Under the pieces are notes generated by a model. It saw nothing but the letters and a program-made list of their open reading frames with translations. It did not search any database and had not been told where the DNA came from. A DNA stretch of 64,000 bases, taken from Bdellovibrio sp. GTDB taxonomy: Bacteria > Bdellovibrionota > Bdellovibrionia > Bdellovibrionales > Bdellovibrionaceae. Every line of letters starts with the position of its first letter. The stretch's first letter is position 1. This document shows positions 36,202 through 44,869 of this stretch, piece by piece. The translations under genes were made by a program, and so were the position numbers. Where the stretch lies: positions 1 through 64,000 of the forward strand of contig JACMRL010000010.1 of assembly GCA_014376435.1 (NCBI GenBank). Direction: 5' to 3'.

Positions 36202-37109
36202 AGTAATAGTTTCTGCGATGCCGGTTTAATAAAAGCACTTCCGGGCGTACGAAGGGTCGTGATATCGGCCACCGCACTTAAACCAAATTTATATGTTTGC
36301 CCGGCATAACCCAATCCTAATTTAATATCGGGGCTTAATGTTGCGTAACTACTTTCTTCTTTAACTTGGCTATCATTTTCATAGGTATAAAGCCCAAGCG
36401 TACCCATCACATCCAGCATGGCGCCAATAAAAAAGTGATTGTCATTCACCCAGTAGCGCCCGGCACCTAAACCCAAGTTTAAAGAAGAAACTTTTAATTT
36501 TCTTAGTTTTTCTAAGTCAGAATTGATTCCCGCATTTTCTTGAATCAATAGCGATGTGGGGCTATCCATTTCGTGTTGCTGTAAGCCGCCAATTAAATAA
36601 ATTTTACCCGCACTGTTTTTAACTTCATCTGATTGATCCATTAAGGCCCCTACGGAAAAATCGCTATCGGTTAAAGCGTAACGACCCATTAATCCGTAAT
36701 GGCGAAATTTTAAATCGGGGAATAGTTGGATTAAATTAGTGTTAGCAGTGTAAAAGCCCTGGTAAGTTTGATAGTAAGTATCTAATCCCCATTTTCGGTT
36801 GTGATACCCTAACTGCACATCAAAATAATTTGTTGTGCCTTTTTGCGGATCTAAATCTTTCGATGAACTTCTAAACGATGCACCAATCGAAAAATCACCG
36901 TAGCCTAATCCGAAGCGGCTGACTCCAGCCATATTCGGTTCGTATTTAATTGGAGCACGGCCGCCGCCAATTTCTTCAATATTAAAGCTGAAATTTTCTT
37001 GTCCAAAACCTAAGATGGTCGATATTTCAGTTGCGCACGCAGGGCTAATCTTACAAAATAGTAGAATGAAGCCAATGACCCTAAAATATAAGTTAAGCGT
37101 TGTAATCAC
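36180..37109 (-). CDS. Outer-membrane-type beta-barrel protein (possibly DUF4421-like)
   Basis: A 309-residue protein with a signal peptide (VIGFILLFCKISPACATE). The mature part is a series of amphipathic strands: FGLGYGDFSIGASF, NYFDVQLGYHNRKWGLDTYYQ, FRHYGLMGRYALT and others, ending in a strand LLLYMRIML. The pattern KYEPNMAGVSRFGLGYGDFSIGA resembles DUF4421 proteins, but I cannot confirm it. Its 5' end overlaps the divergent lspA gene. Porin-like or scaffold role unknown. Confidence 0.65.
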   Translation of the reverse strand: MITTLNLYFRVIGFILLFCKISPACATEISTILGFGQENFSFNIEEIGGGRAPIKYEPNMAGVSRFGLGYGDFSIGASFRSSSKDLDPQKGTTNYFDVQLGYHNRKWGLDTYYQTYQGFYTANTNLIQLFPDLKFRHYGLMGRYALTDSDFSVGALMDQSDEVKNSAGKIYLIGGLQQHEMDSPTSLLIQENAGINSDLEKLRKLKVSSLNLGLGAGRYWVNDNHFFIGAMLDVMGTLGLYTYENDSQVKEESSYATLSPDIKLGLGYAGQTYKFGLSAVADITTLRTPGSAFIKPASQKLLLYMRIML

Positions 37110-37590
37110 ATTATTAGTTTTGATACTAACTTTTGATCAGGCAACTAAAAAATGGGCGGTCCAGACGCTGATGGGGCAAAGCCCGCATTATTTTTTAAAT
37201 GGCTTATTCCAATTTGTTTACGCCGAAAATCCCGGAGCTTTTTTGGGGATAGGTGGCGGATTATCGCGGGAAGTACGTTTTGTCGTTTTTGCGTTAATTG
37301 TATTTTTTGGTTTAGGCGGCATGCTTTGGTATTTATTTAAAGGAGAAAAATCTCGTTTAAATCTTTTTGCATATAGTTTTATTTTGTCGGGCGGCTTTGG
37401 AAATTTATGGGACCGAGTGATTCACGAAAGTGGTCACGTGATTGATTTTATGTTGATTGATATTTGGGGTCCCATCCGTACGGGTGTTTTCAATGTGGCC
37501 GATATGGCAATCGTCGCGGGGGTACTTCTAGCAATTTACGGAGAAATTCGTTACAAAAAGTCGAAAGCTGAATTTGAAAGTGTGAAGTAA
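37066..37590 (+). CDS. lspA: Lipoprotein signal peptidase (signal peptidase II)
   Basis: About 174 residues with four membrane segments and both catalytic aspartates: GNLWDRVIH and FNVADMAIV; the early FDQATKKWA and YAENPGAFLG are also conserved in LspA. It cleaves the signal of prolipoproteins after lipidation. ATG at 37066 (or 37075) is the reasonable start; the ORF track begins further upstream in the signal region of the opposite gene. The overlap of about 44 bp with the divergent barrel gene means its promoter lies within that gene. Confidence 0.93.
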   Translation: MKPMTLKYKLSVVITLLVLILTFDQATKKWAVQTLMGQSPHYFLNGLFQFVYAENPGAFLGIGGGLSREVRFVVFALIVFFGLGGMLWYLFKGEKSRLNLFAYSFILSGGFGNLWDRVIHESGHVIDFMLIDIWGPIRTGVFNVADMAIVAGVLLAIYGEIRYKKSKAEFESVK

Positions 37591-37595
37591 TCCTT

Positions 37596-38495
37596 TCAGT
37601 TACCAAATATTTTTTTTGCAACTCGGTACGTATTTGCATAGGCTTCAACACTTAGCTCGATCGGGTTTGCGTAACCACCGCCAAGCGCCAAGGAAATCGG
37701 AATTTGATTTTCTTTGGCGTAAGTTAAAACTAATTCATCACGTTTGATTAAACCTTCAAAAGTCAGATTGAGCAGTCCTAGTTTATCTTCCTTCAATGCA
37801 TCAACCCCCATTTGATAAAAAATAAAAGTGGGATTAAATTTTTTTACTTCCTCTAAACCAATTTTAAGATTTTCCAGAAACAAATGATCATCAGCTCCCG
37901 AAGGTAAGGCGATATCTAGGTGCGAGGCTACTTTGACAAATGGATAATTTTTTTCTCCGTGCATGCTGAAAATAAATATTTCCGGATCATTTTTTAAAAT
38001 GCTCGAGTTGCCATTCCCCTGATGAACATCTAAATCAATAATCGCAATTTTTTTAGTAAGATTTTTTTTAATTAAATATCGAGAGGCAACCGCGATATCG
38101 TTAAAAACACAGTAACCTTCGCCGCGATCGGCATGGGCGTGGTGGGTTCCGCCGGCCAGGTTTCCGGCAATTCGATTTTGCAAAGCTGATTTTGCGGACT
38201 CGAGCGCCCCGCCAACCGTGGCACAGCTTCTCTGGTAAAGCTCGAAGCTCCAGGGAAAGCCAATTCGCTTGATTATTTGTAAATTAACTTTACCGGTTTT
38301 GATGGATTCAATATAATCAGGCGTGTGGGCTAAACTTAGTAATTCCTCAGATATCATGGGACTTTTCTGCAGTTCATCTTCAGTGATAATATGATTAATG
38401 ATTAAGTAGTCACGAAGCATTCGATATTTTGACATGGGAAATCGGTGATCTTCAGGAAGTGGTAGAGTATAATGATCAGAATAATAAACGTGCAT
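37596..38495 (-). CDS. Histone-deacetylase-family (AcuC/HDAC-like) protein
   Basis: A 299-residue arginase-fold deacetylase: AGGTHHAHADRGEGYCVFNDIAVA carries the HH and zinc region, IIDLDVHQGNGN the D-x-H ligands, and ALGGGYA the C-terminal glycine loop. The start at 38495 (MHVYYSDHYTLPLPEDHRFP) is favoured because GAGG precedes it and it matches the family opening; the ORF track is longer. Bacterial members remove acetyl or other acyl groups from proteins, polyamines or acetoin-pathway enzymes; the substrate is not predictable here. Confidence 0.9.
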   Translation of the reverse strand: MHVYYSDHYTLPLPEDHRFPMSKYRMLRDYLIINHIITEDELQKSPMISEELLSLAHTPDYIESIKTGKVNLQIIKRIGFPWSFELYQRSCATVGGALESAKSALQNRIAGNLAGGTHHAHADRGEGYCVFNDIAVASRYLIKKNLTKKIAIIDLDVHQGNGNSSILKNDPEIFIFSMHGEKNYPFVKVASHLDIALPSGADDHLFLENLKIGLEEVKKFNPTFIFYQMGVDALKEDKLGLLNLTFEGLIKRDELVLTYAKENQIPISLALGGGYANPIELSVEAYANTYRVAKKIFGN

Positions 38496-38620
38496 CGAAA
38501 AACCTCTTGTTTTTTTATATATAGGTTTGGGATGATAAGCAAATGAATCAAATTCGAAAATTAACTCCACGTTTGTTAATCGCGGCCGCTTGTTTTTCAA
38601 CTCCGCATAAGGGGACTTCT

Positions 38621-38992
38621 GTGAAAGATAAAAATATTTTAAATGTCTTTGGTAAACCCTTAATCAGCTGCGGTGAAAATCCCAAAACTGGGTACTACCG
38701 TGACGGTTTCTGTTCAACCGGAGCTGAAGATTCTGGGATACATGTTGTGTGTGCGGTCGTCACCACTGAATTTTTAGAGTTTTCAAAAAGAAAAGGCAAT
38801 GACCTGATCACCCCAAGACCCGAGTACGACTTCAAAGGGTTAAAGCAAGGAGACCGTTGGTGTTTATGTGCTTCCCGTTGGAAAGAAGCTTTCGATGCGA
38901 ACGTCGCACCACCCGTTATTTTAGAGAGTACTCACCAAAAAGCTTTAGATATTATTTCGATGAAAAATCTAGAAACTAAATGTCAAAAATAG
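38621..38992 (+). CDS. DUF2237 family protein
   Basis: About 123 residues matching DUF2237: NVFGKPLISCGENPKTGYYRDG, FCSTGAEDSGIHVVCAVVTTEFLEFSK, NDLITPRPEYDFKGLKQGD and RWCLCASRWKEA. Conserved cysteines suggest redox or metal binding, but the function of the family is not known to me. I prefer the GTG at 38621, which has AAGGGGA five bases before it and gives the usual family length. The track start (ATG 38543) would add a 26-residue hydrophobic leader (LLIAAACFS) that could be a lipoprotein signal. Confidence 0.85.
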   Translation: MKDKNILNVFGKPLISCGENPKTGYYRDGFCSTGAEDSGIHVVCAVVTTEFLEFSKRKGNDLITPRPEYDFKGLKQGDRWCLCASRWKEAFDANVAPPVILESTHQKALDIISMKNLETKCQK

Positions 38993-39184
38993 AAATCAAT
39001 AAACACTAGAATGAGCCGCTTGACTGTCAAAACTCTAGTCAGCTCAGTGACCTCACGCGCACCTATTTTTAAATCGTACTGTTTCATCGCTATTGTCTCA
39101 TTTGCAGACGTAATTTATTAAAGTGTTTCATCATGAAATAGAAGTTTGGCACCGTGATTGCCTAATAGCTAAGTAGGAGACTTT

Positions 39185-39859
39185 ATGAAAAAAATCTTAC
39201 TTGGCTTAGTTCTTTTAGGATTCACCGCTTGCGAAGCACCAAAAAAAACGGTTAGCGCAGGTACAGTTGGCAGCGTCGAAGGCGTCGTGGGTGGAATTTT
39301 AAGTGGAATTCAGTGTGCGCAAAGCACTTCATCAACCCAAGGGATTATTTATGAAGCTACGCAAGTGCAATATGCCGCGGGCGATGCGCAGGGAAGTTTC
39401 GAAGATCGTGCTAAAGCTTTATTAAGTTCAGCCATCATGCCGCAAGAAATTGGTTCAATCAGTCCAAATGCCAACGCTTCAACGGGAGTTCGTTTTGTTG
39501 GTTCATTGAGACTTGATCAATCAGGAAATGTATTAGGTGCGCAGTCAAAAATGACAATCAGTTTTTACGATAGCATTTGGCTTTCTGAATACTCTTATAA
39601 TTCGAGTGCACGTGGAATTGACTTAGCTTTTGACCCCACTCGCTCGGGGCAAAGCATTAGCGGTAATTTCAATCTTCAGACTGGTGTAGGAACTTTAATT
39701 CTAAAAGATGCTTACGGTGAAATTCGCTTTGAAGGTACGATTGGTGCCCAGAATTTCAGCGGCTTAGTGAAGTTTCAAAATTCTCAAAGCGTAGTTGGCA
39801 CGATTGCAAAAGGAACTTTAGGTAATTTCTCGATCGCCCGCTGTGCAATCGTTCAGTAA
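39185..39859 (+). CDS. Predicted lipoprotein, unknown function
   Basis: A 224-residue protein with a lipoprotein signal (MKKILLGLVLLGFTAC; Cys at residue 16). The mature protein is Ser/Gly/Asn-rich and beta-strand-like (SLRLDQSGNVLGAQSKMTISFYDS, GVGTLILKDAYGEIRFEG). No family recognised. It has an AGGAG ribosome site and is a monocistronic unit with about 190 bp of non-coding DNA upstream, in which I see no other gene. Confidence 0.75.
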   Translation: MKKILLGLVLLGFTACEAPKKTVSAGTVGSVEGVVGGILSGIQCAQSTSSTQGIIYEATQVQYAAGDAQGSFEDRAKALLSSAIMPQEIGSISPNANASTGVRFVGSLRLDQSGNVLGAQSKMTISFYDSIWLSEYSYNSSARGIDLAFDPTRSGQSISGNFNLQTGVGTLILKDAYGEIRFEGTIGAQNFSGLVKFQNSQSVVGTIAKGTLGNFSIARCAIVQ

Positions 39860-39914
39860 TCGCTTCGCGTAATAATAGTTGAAAATACCCTATAAAACCG
39901 ATTGAATCAGAGGA

Positions 39915-41021
39915 GTGATCGCAAATCATTCCTCTTTTTATTTTTTTGATGAATCTTCTCTAAGTGTTGTGGCTGGTGGCGCATCCGCGATTGATCGGCC
40001 AAATCTGCATGTTCATAGTTTAGATGAAGCTGAATCTTTCCTGCGAAGCTACGGTTATAAAATTTCAAATCCCGAACATTTAGAAAGACTATGGTATTTT
40101 CACCGCCGCGCTTTAGTTTTGATGACAGAACGATTGAAAATTAATTTTGAAGAGATTCCGCAGCAGGTAAAAAATAAAGAAGAGCTTAAAGACATACGTT
40201 TTTTACTCATTTATGCTTCACAGTCCGAAGATAGAAATTTACAGAAGTGGTCGTGCGCTTTACTTCGTTGTATGCACGTCTTTGTTCACGCTGAGACTGA
40301 TTTATTCAGTTCATTCTCGGACGAGATCCAAAAACAAATTCTAGCACCTTTTCAACAAGCCGTCGTCCAAGAAGATACGTTATATCTTAAGTCGTTTCAA
40401 AAAGAAGGTCATCACCGGGTTCAGCTTTTAGATTTTCAGACGAAGCCATTTAAGACTTCGACCAGTACCGTTATTAAGTTACTCGCGCGTCCAGAAGCAC
40501 TGGCGATGAAGATCTTTGATAAAATCGGAGTGCGCTTTGTAACGCGTTCGGTGTTCGATTCTTTTCAAGTCATTCGTTTTTTAGTCGAAGAAAATATTAT
40601 TAGTTTTCCGCAAATTATGCCTGACCAATCATCAAACAATATGTATCCGGTCGAAGAATTTTTAGACGTCTGTAATAAGCTCATGAAAAAACATGGCGAT
40701 GATCAAAAATTATCTTCTGAAAAAATTGATCGTTTACTGGCGCAAAGATTAAAATCTAGCCAGTCGGCTTTTTTAGGTTTGTTCCGTAAAGATAATCCAT
40801 TTTCATCGCAGGATTTTAAATACATTAAATTTATTTCGCGCCAGTTGATTCAGGTCAATTCAAGCATTCAGGGTGGAAAAAGTTTTAGTTTCTTTTATCC
40901 ATTCGAAGTGCAGATCATGAACGAAAGTTCATTTAAGATGATGCAATCGGGTGATTCAGAGCATACGGCGTATAAAAATCGCCAAGTCGAGGCAGCTGTA
41001 AAACGCTTGTTTCCGGAATGA
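39915..41021 (+). CDS. TIGR04552-like protein with RelA/SpoT-resembling segments
   Basis: A 368-residue soluble protein. I recall a family of this look (TIGR04552) in Bdellovibrio and myxobacteria, without known function. Two stretches resemble the RelA/SpoT nucleotidyltransferase core: TSTSTVIKLLARPEALAMKIFDKIGVRFVT (about 172-205; compare K-x-S...D.IG.R) and PFEVQIMNESSFKMMQSGDSEHTAYKNR (about 330-357; compare the E-x-Q-I...H..YK signature). Whether it makes an alarmone is inference only. The start is a GTG with a purine-rich site too close to be ideal, so the start is uncertain. Its stop overlaps PlsC by 4 bp. Confidence 0.65.
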   Translation: MIANHSSFYFFDESSLSVVAGGASAIDRPNLHVHSLDEAESFLRSYGYKISNPEHLERLWYFHRRALVLMTERLKINFEEIPQQVKNKEELKDIRFLLIYASQSEDRNLQKWSCALLRCMHVFVHAETDLFSSFSDEIQKQILAPFQQAVVQEDTLYLKSFQKEGHHRVQLLDFQTKPFKTSTSTVIKLLARPEALAMKIFDKIGVRFVTRSVFDSFQVIRFLVEENIISFPQIMPDQSSNNMYPVEEFLDVCNKLMKKHGDDQKLSSEKIDRLLAQRLKSSQSAFLGLFRKDNPFSSQDFKYIKFISRQLIQVNSSIQGGKSFSFFYPFEVQIMNESSFKMMQSGDSEHTAYKNRQVEAAVKRLFPE

Positions 41022-41758
41022 AGATATTTTCATTGATCCGCGCGCTCATGGTTGCAATTCTTTTCCCATTGACCGTATTAATCATGGGACCAATCACGAT
41101 CGTATTACATGTTATTTTTCAAAACCGTAAATTAGACGACGCCATGATTATGGCATGGGGACGCATCTGTTGCCGGATGTCAGGTGTACGTGTGCACGTG
41201 ATTGGTTTAGATTATATTCCAAAGCAGGCATGTTTATTTTTATTTAATCATTCTAGTTTTTTTGATGTATTTGCGTTGGCGGGCTACATTCCCGGAATTC
41301 GTTTTGGTGCGAAGGCTGAGCTTTTTAAAATTCCGGTATTTGGCCATACAATGAAGGCTTTGGGCACTTTACCGATTGCCCGGGCCAACAGAGAAGAAGT
41401 TTATAAAATATACGACGAAGCTAAATCACGTTTTGTAAAAGGTGAAATGTTTGCACTATCGCCCGAGGGTGGGCGTTTCTATGGACCGCAGCTGGCACCA
41501 TTTAAAGCGGGGCCTTTCGTATTCGCGATGTCTGCGCAAGTGCCGATTGTGCCCGTGGTGATCGTTGGCGCCACAGACGTTTTGCCTAAAGGACAATTTC
41601 TATTTAATAAAGATCACTGGTCGGCAAAAATTGAATTACATATTTTAAATCCAATCGAAACTAAAAATCATTCAAGCGAAACACGTTCGCTATTGCAAAA
41701 AGAAGTTTATCAAAAGATGAATAATGTTTGGGTAGCGAATTTTAGTAAAACGAATTAA
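41018..41758 (+). CDS. plsC: 1-acyl-glycerol-3-phosphate acyltransferase (PlsC family)
   Basis: A 246-residue acyltransferase with an N-terminal membrane anchor (FSLIRALMVAILFPLTVLIMGPI), the catalytic LFNHSSFFDVFAL (H-x4-D) near residue 73, and the substrate motif SPEGGRF near 148. It makes phosphatidic acid from lysophosphatidic acid and acyl-CoA or acyl-ACP. It is translationally coupled (ATGA) to the upstream RelA/SpoT-like gene and ends 4 bp into the convergent SH3b gene. A paralogue with another acyl acceptor cannot be excluded. Confidence 0.88.
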   Translation: MKIFSLIRALMVAILFPLTVLIMGPITIVLHVIFQNRKLDDAMIMAWGRICCRMSGVRVHVIGLDYIPKQACLFLFNHSSFFDVFALAGYIPGIRFGAKAELFKIPVFGHTMKALGTLPIARANREEVYKIYDEAKSRFVKGEMFALSPEGGRFYGPQLAPFKAGPFVFAMSAQVPIVPVVIVGATDVLPKGQFLFNKDHWSAKIELHILNPIETKNHSSETRSLLQKEVYQKMNNVWVANFSKTN

Positions 41759-43044
41759 TTTCTTACGACTTTCCAGTCTTGGGCAAATAGCGGGCTTTCC
41801 ATTTTAATTCGTTTATTACCCGTATCAATTTCAATTTTTAAACGAAAAGGCGAGCGAGTTTCAATGCGCTTTACTTGTAGTTTTTTTGGAAAAAAACCTA
41901 AAGAGTACTCAATCGCCGAGGCCATTTTATCAATCTGAATATAATTATCAAAACTGCGTCCGCCGTCGATGCTGCGAAATTGGCCAACGAATAACATCAC
42001 ATCATTAAAGTAATAAACCGGTCCGTTAAAATCTGTGAACTGAGAAATCTTTGTCCAATGATATCCATCTTCCGTCATAAAAACACCATGCGCCGATAAA
42101 ATTCCCTTTAACGGATCTTTGGGATGAAACGAAACACTCGAGATTTCTTTTTTTAAAAGCTGATCAATCGTGTAAACTTCTTCCCTCAATACCGAAGGCT
42201 TCCACCAAACGGAGCCGTGTCCTTTCAGCGTGCTTTCAATCCAAGAAGGCTTTTGGTCAGTGATGATTTCAACCAGACTCCACAGCGGAATTTTTTGGTT
42301 GCTGGAGGCAATCAGGCCGCGCAAGTCGGGGGTCACTAAACCGCGAATTTGGCTTAGGTGAATTTTTTTATCGTCGACCGTAATCATCGAATCAAATTCG
42401 CGGCGCTTAACGAATTGCCATTTCTCTTCTGCGTAAATAACCGTCGCTAAATCAAATTTAGTAACGGCTTCTGATAGGCGTACATAGCCAGAATAATTTT
42501 TGTAATTAACTTTGGCGAAACCGTTTTCATAACTAATCGCCGTTAAAGAAATCCCTTGTGGAATGGTCGTTAAAACTTTTCCATCATCGCTAGGTATTTT
42601 TTTTAAGTAAGTGTCGGTTAAAGTAATTGCGATTCCGGTGTCGTAGGGGTCCGACGCTAAGTGATCCAGCGGGTATTCAACCTCGCGTTTTTTAATATCG
42701 TCGCGAACTTTAACAAAGTCTACATTGGCTTCTAAAACTTTAAACCTTTGCTTCGTAACCGGATCGATGACCGTGCGTGAAAGATGAACGGGACGAATTG
42801 GTTTTAATTCATGGGCCCGAAAGAATTGATTTTTCCATTTATAAAGCTTTTCTTTTGTAAGGCGGGCATTGGTTTGCTGCTTCTGAAGGGCTTTAATGCT
42901 GACCGAGCCCGAAGGGAAAAGGCTTTCTGGAGACTTAAAAAAAGGCACTTGAAGGGTGGACATGGCTTCTTTTCCACCCATTTTTTGAGGGGGTATTGCC
43001 GTAAAACCGATTTGTGCAATTAAAGAGATTATGACGAATAGCAT
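41755..43044 (-). CDS. Secreted SH3b-domain protein with Asp-box-like repeats
   Basis: A 429-residue protein with a signal peptide (LFVIISLIAQIGFTAIPP). A bacterial SH3 domain is visible at about residues 145-200 (TDTYLKKIPSDDGKVLTTIPQG, ISYENGFAKVNYKNYSGYVRLSEA). The C-terminal third contains Asp-box-like turns, MTEDGYHWTKI and SIDGGRSFDN, of the type seen in beta-propeller hydrolases and YCF48-like proteins, but too few for a full propeller. Probable cell-wall association by the SH3b; function unknown. No close operon partner. Confidence 0.7.
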   Translation of the reverse strand: MLFVIISLIAQIGFTAIPPQKMGGKEAMSTLQVPFFKSPESLFPSGSVSIKALQKQQTNARLTKEKLYKWKNQFFRAHELKPIRPVHLSRTVIDPVTKQRFKVLEANVDFVKVRDDIKKREVEYPLDHLASDPYDTGIAITLTDTYLKKIPSDDGKVLTTIPQGISLTAISYENGFAKVNYKNYSGYVRLSEAVTKFDLATVIYAEEKWQFVKRREFDSMITVDDKKIHLSQIRGLVTPDLRGLIASSNQKIPLWSLVEIITDQKPSWIESTLKGHGSVWWKPSVLREEVYTIDQLLKKEISSVSFHPKDPLKGILSAHGVFMTEDGYHWTKISQFTDFNGPVYYFNDVMLFVGQFRSIDGGRSFDNYIQIDKMASAIEYSLGFFPKKLQVKRIETRSPFRLKIEIDTGNKRIKMESPLFAQDWKVVRN

Positions 43045-43089
43045 CTAATCTAGTTTCAGAGGAGAAAACCATGCAATCAAGGCTAGATT

Positions 43090-43098
43090 TGGTATATT
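43090..43098 (+). promoter_or_regulatory. Extended -10 promoter before hbd
   Basis: TGGTATATT fits an extended -10 element (TGnTATAAT) 28 bp before the ATG at 43126; no -35 box is apparent. An AAAGGAG ribosome site follows. Confidence 0.4.
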
Positions 43099-43125
43099 GC
43101 GCACAAAGGCTAAAGGAGCATTGTT

Positions 43126-43992
43126 ATGGAAATTTCTTCAATTAAAAAAATTGGTGTTATTGGCGCTGGTCAAATGGGTAACGGTATCGCGCAAGTGGCC
43201 GCCGCACAAAATTTAGATGTAGTTATGTTTGATATCGCGTCGGGTTCTTTAGATAAAGGTCTAGGAACCATTGCGGCAAGCTGTGATCGTTTAATTAAAA
43301 AAGCGACGATGACGGAAGATCAGAAAAAAACTTTATTAGCAAAAATTAAGACAACCACTTCGATGAATGACTTAGCCACTTGTGATTTCGTCGTTGAAGC
43401 TGCTACAGAAAATATCGAGCTTAAATTAAACATCTTTCGCCAGCTGGATGAAATTGTTCAGAAAGATGCCATTCTTACTTCAAATACTTCTTCGATTTCG
43501 ATTACTAAGATTGCCGGCGTAACAAAGCGGCCTGAGCAAGTTGCCGGAATGCACTTTATGAATCCAGTTCCATTAATGCAATTAGTAGAAGGTATCCGCG
43601 GTTTACAAACTTCGGATGAAACTTTTAAAACCACGCGCGCTTTAGCAGAAAAATTAGGAAAAGTTTTTGTTGAATCAACTAAAGATATGCCGGGCTTTAT
43701 TGTCAACCGTATCTTGATGCCGATGATTAACGAAGCCGTCTACACCCTGCACGAGGGAATCGCATCGGTTGAATCAATCGATCAAGCCATGAAATTAGGA
43801 ACGAATCAGCCAATGGGTCCATTCACTTTAGCGGATTTTATTGGTCTAGATACTTGTTTAGCAATCATGAATGTTCTGCACGACGGGATGGCTGATTCAA
43901 AATATCGCCCTTGTCCGTTGTTAGTAAAATATGTTGAAGCCGGATGGTTAGGTCGTAAATCAGGCCGCGGCTTTTATAAGTATGCCAAATAA
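43126..43992 (+). CDS. hbd: 3-hydroxybutyryl-CoA dehydrogenase
   Basis: A 288-residue single-function dehydrogenase: NAD-binding IGVIGAGQMGNGIAQVAAAQN, NTSSISITKIAG, GMHFMNPVPLMQLVE (catalytic His), and a C-terminal MGPFTLADFIGLD. Length and motifs fit short-chain Hbd/PaaH, reversibly converting 3-hydroxybutyryl-CoA to acetoacetyl-CoA. It heads a three-gene run with crotonase and IcmF; the gaps are 58 and 21 bp, so one transcript is likely. Direction (oxidation or synthesis) is not visible. Confidence 0.93.
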   Translation: MEISSIKKIGVIGAGQMGNGIAQVAAAQNLDVVMFDIASGSLDKGLGTIAASCDRLIKKATMTEDQKKTLLAKIKTTTSMNDLATCDFVVEAATENIELKLNIFRQLDEIVQKDAILTSNTSSISITKIAGVTKRPEQVAGMHFMNPVPLMQLVEGIRGLQTSDETFKTTRALAEKLGKVFVESTKDMPGFIVNRILMPMINEAVYTLHEGIASVESIDQAMKLGTNQPMGPFTLADFIGLDTCLAIMNVLHDGMADSKYRPCPLLVKYVEAGWLGRKSGRGFYKYAK

Positions 43993-44050
43993 CTAACTAC
44001 GCTCAATAACTAACGTCTAAAAAGTAAGCTCTAAAAAAGGATTCAAGAAA

Positions 44051-44848
44051 ATGTCTTTTCAGTATCAAAACATAAAATTAGAAAATAAACAGCCGGGTGT
44101 CTGGGTAATGACCATTCATCGTCCGGAAGCTTTAAATGCATTGAACGCGCAAATCTTAAATGAGATGGGCGATGCCGTTCGGCAAATTTCGGAAATGAGT
44201 TTCGAAGATGCGAGGGCTTTAATTATTACCGGTAGCGGTGAAAAAGCTTTTGTGGCCGGTGCAGACATTAAAGAGATGATGGATTTAAACCAAGATCAAG
44301 CCGTGCAATTTGCGAAGCGCGGGCAAAGTGTTTTTTACGAAATGAATTTATTAAAAATTCCGGTCATCGCAGCGGTCAATGGTTTCGCATTAGGCGGGGG
44401 CCTTGAATTAGCGCTGGCGTGTGATTTTATAATCGCCAGCGAAAATGCAAAATTTGGTTTACCTGAAGTAAGCTTAGGGTTAATTCCGGGCTTTGGCGGC
44501 ACGGTTCGTTTAACTCGGGCGGTAGGAATTCGTCGCGCGCGGGAACTCACCATGTCGGGCGAGATGATCAACGCCACGCAAGCTTTGCAAATGGGATTAG
44601 TTAATTATGTCGTGCCTTTAGCTGAATTACTTCCGGCGGCACTTCAGAAGTTAGAATTAATTTTAAGCCGTTCTCCGCTTGCGGTGGCTGAATCTAAAAA
44701 ATCAATCAACCAGGCCTTTGATCTGGCAACGGAAGAAGCTTTGCAAAACGAAGCGCAAATTTTTGGAATGTTATTTACTTCAAGCGATACGCGCGAAGGT
44801 ACAAAAGCTTTCGTTGAAAAAAGAAAACCGCTTTTTACAGGCGAATAA
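44051..44848 (+). CDS. Enoyl-CoA hydratase (crotonase)
   Basis: A 265-residue crotonase: HRPEALNALNAQIL, the oxyanion motif AFVAGADIKEM (about residue 72), NGFALGGGLELALACDFIIAS with the first catalytic Glu region, and LPEVSLGLIPGFGGTVRL with the second Glu. It hydrates short-chain trans-2-enoyl-CoA, typically crotonyl-CoA. Between Hbd and IcmF it forms a C4 acyl-CoA module. A preceding AAGGA is the ribosome site. Confidence 0.92.
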   Translation: MSFQYQNIKLENKQPGVWVMTIHRPEALNALNAQILNEMGDAVRQISEMSFEDARALIITGSGEKAFVAGADIKEMMDLNQDQAVQFAKRGQSVFYEMNLLKIPVIAAVNGFALGGGLELALACDFIIASENAKFGLPEVSLGLIPGFGGTVRLTRAVGIRRARELTMSGEMINATQALQMGLVNYVVPLAELLPAALQKLELILSRSPLAVAESKKSINQAFDLATEEALQNEAQIFGMLFTSSDTREGTKAFVEKRKPLFTGE

Positions 44849-44869
44849 ACCACCGGAGAGTAATTCCTT

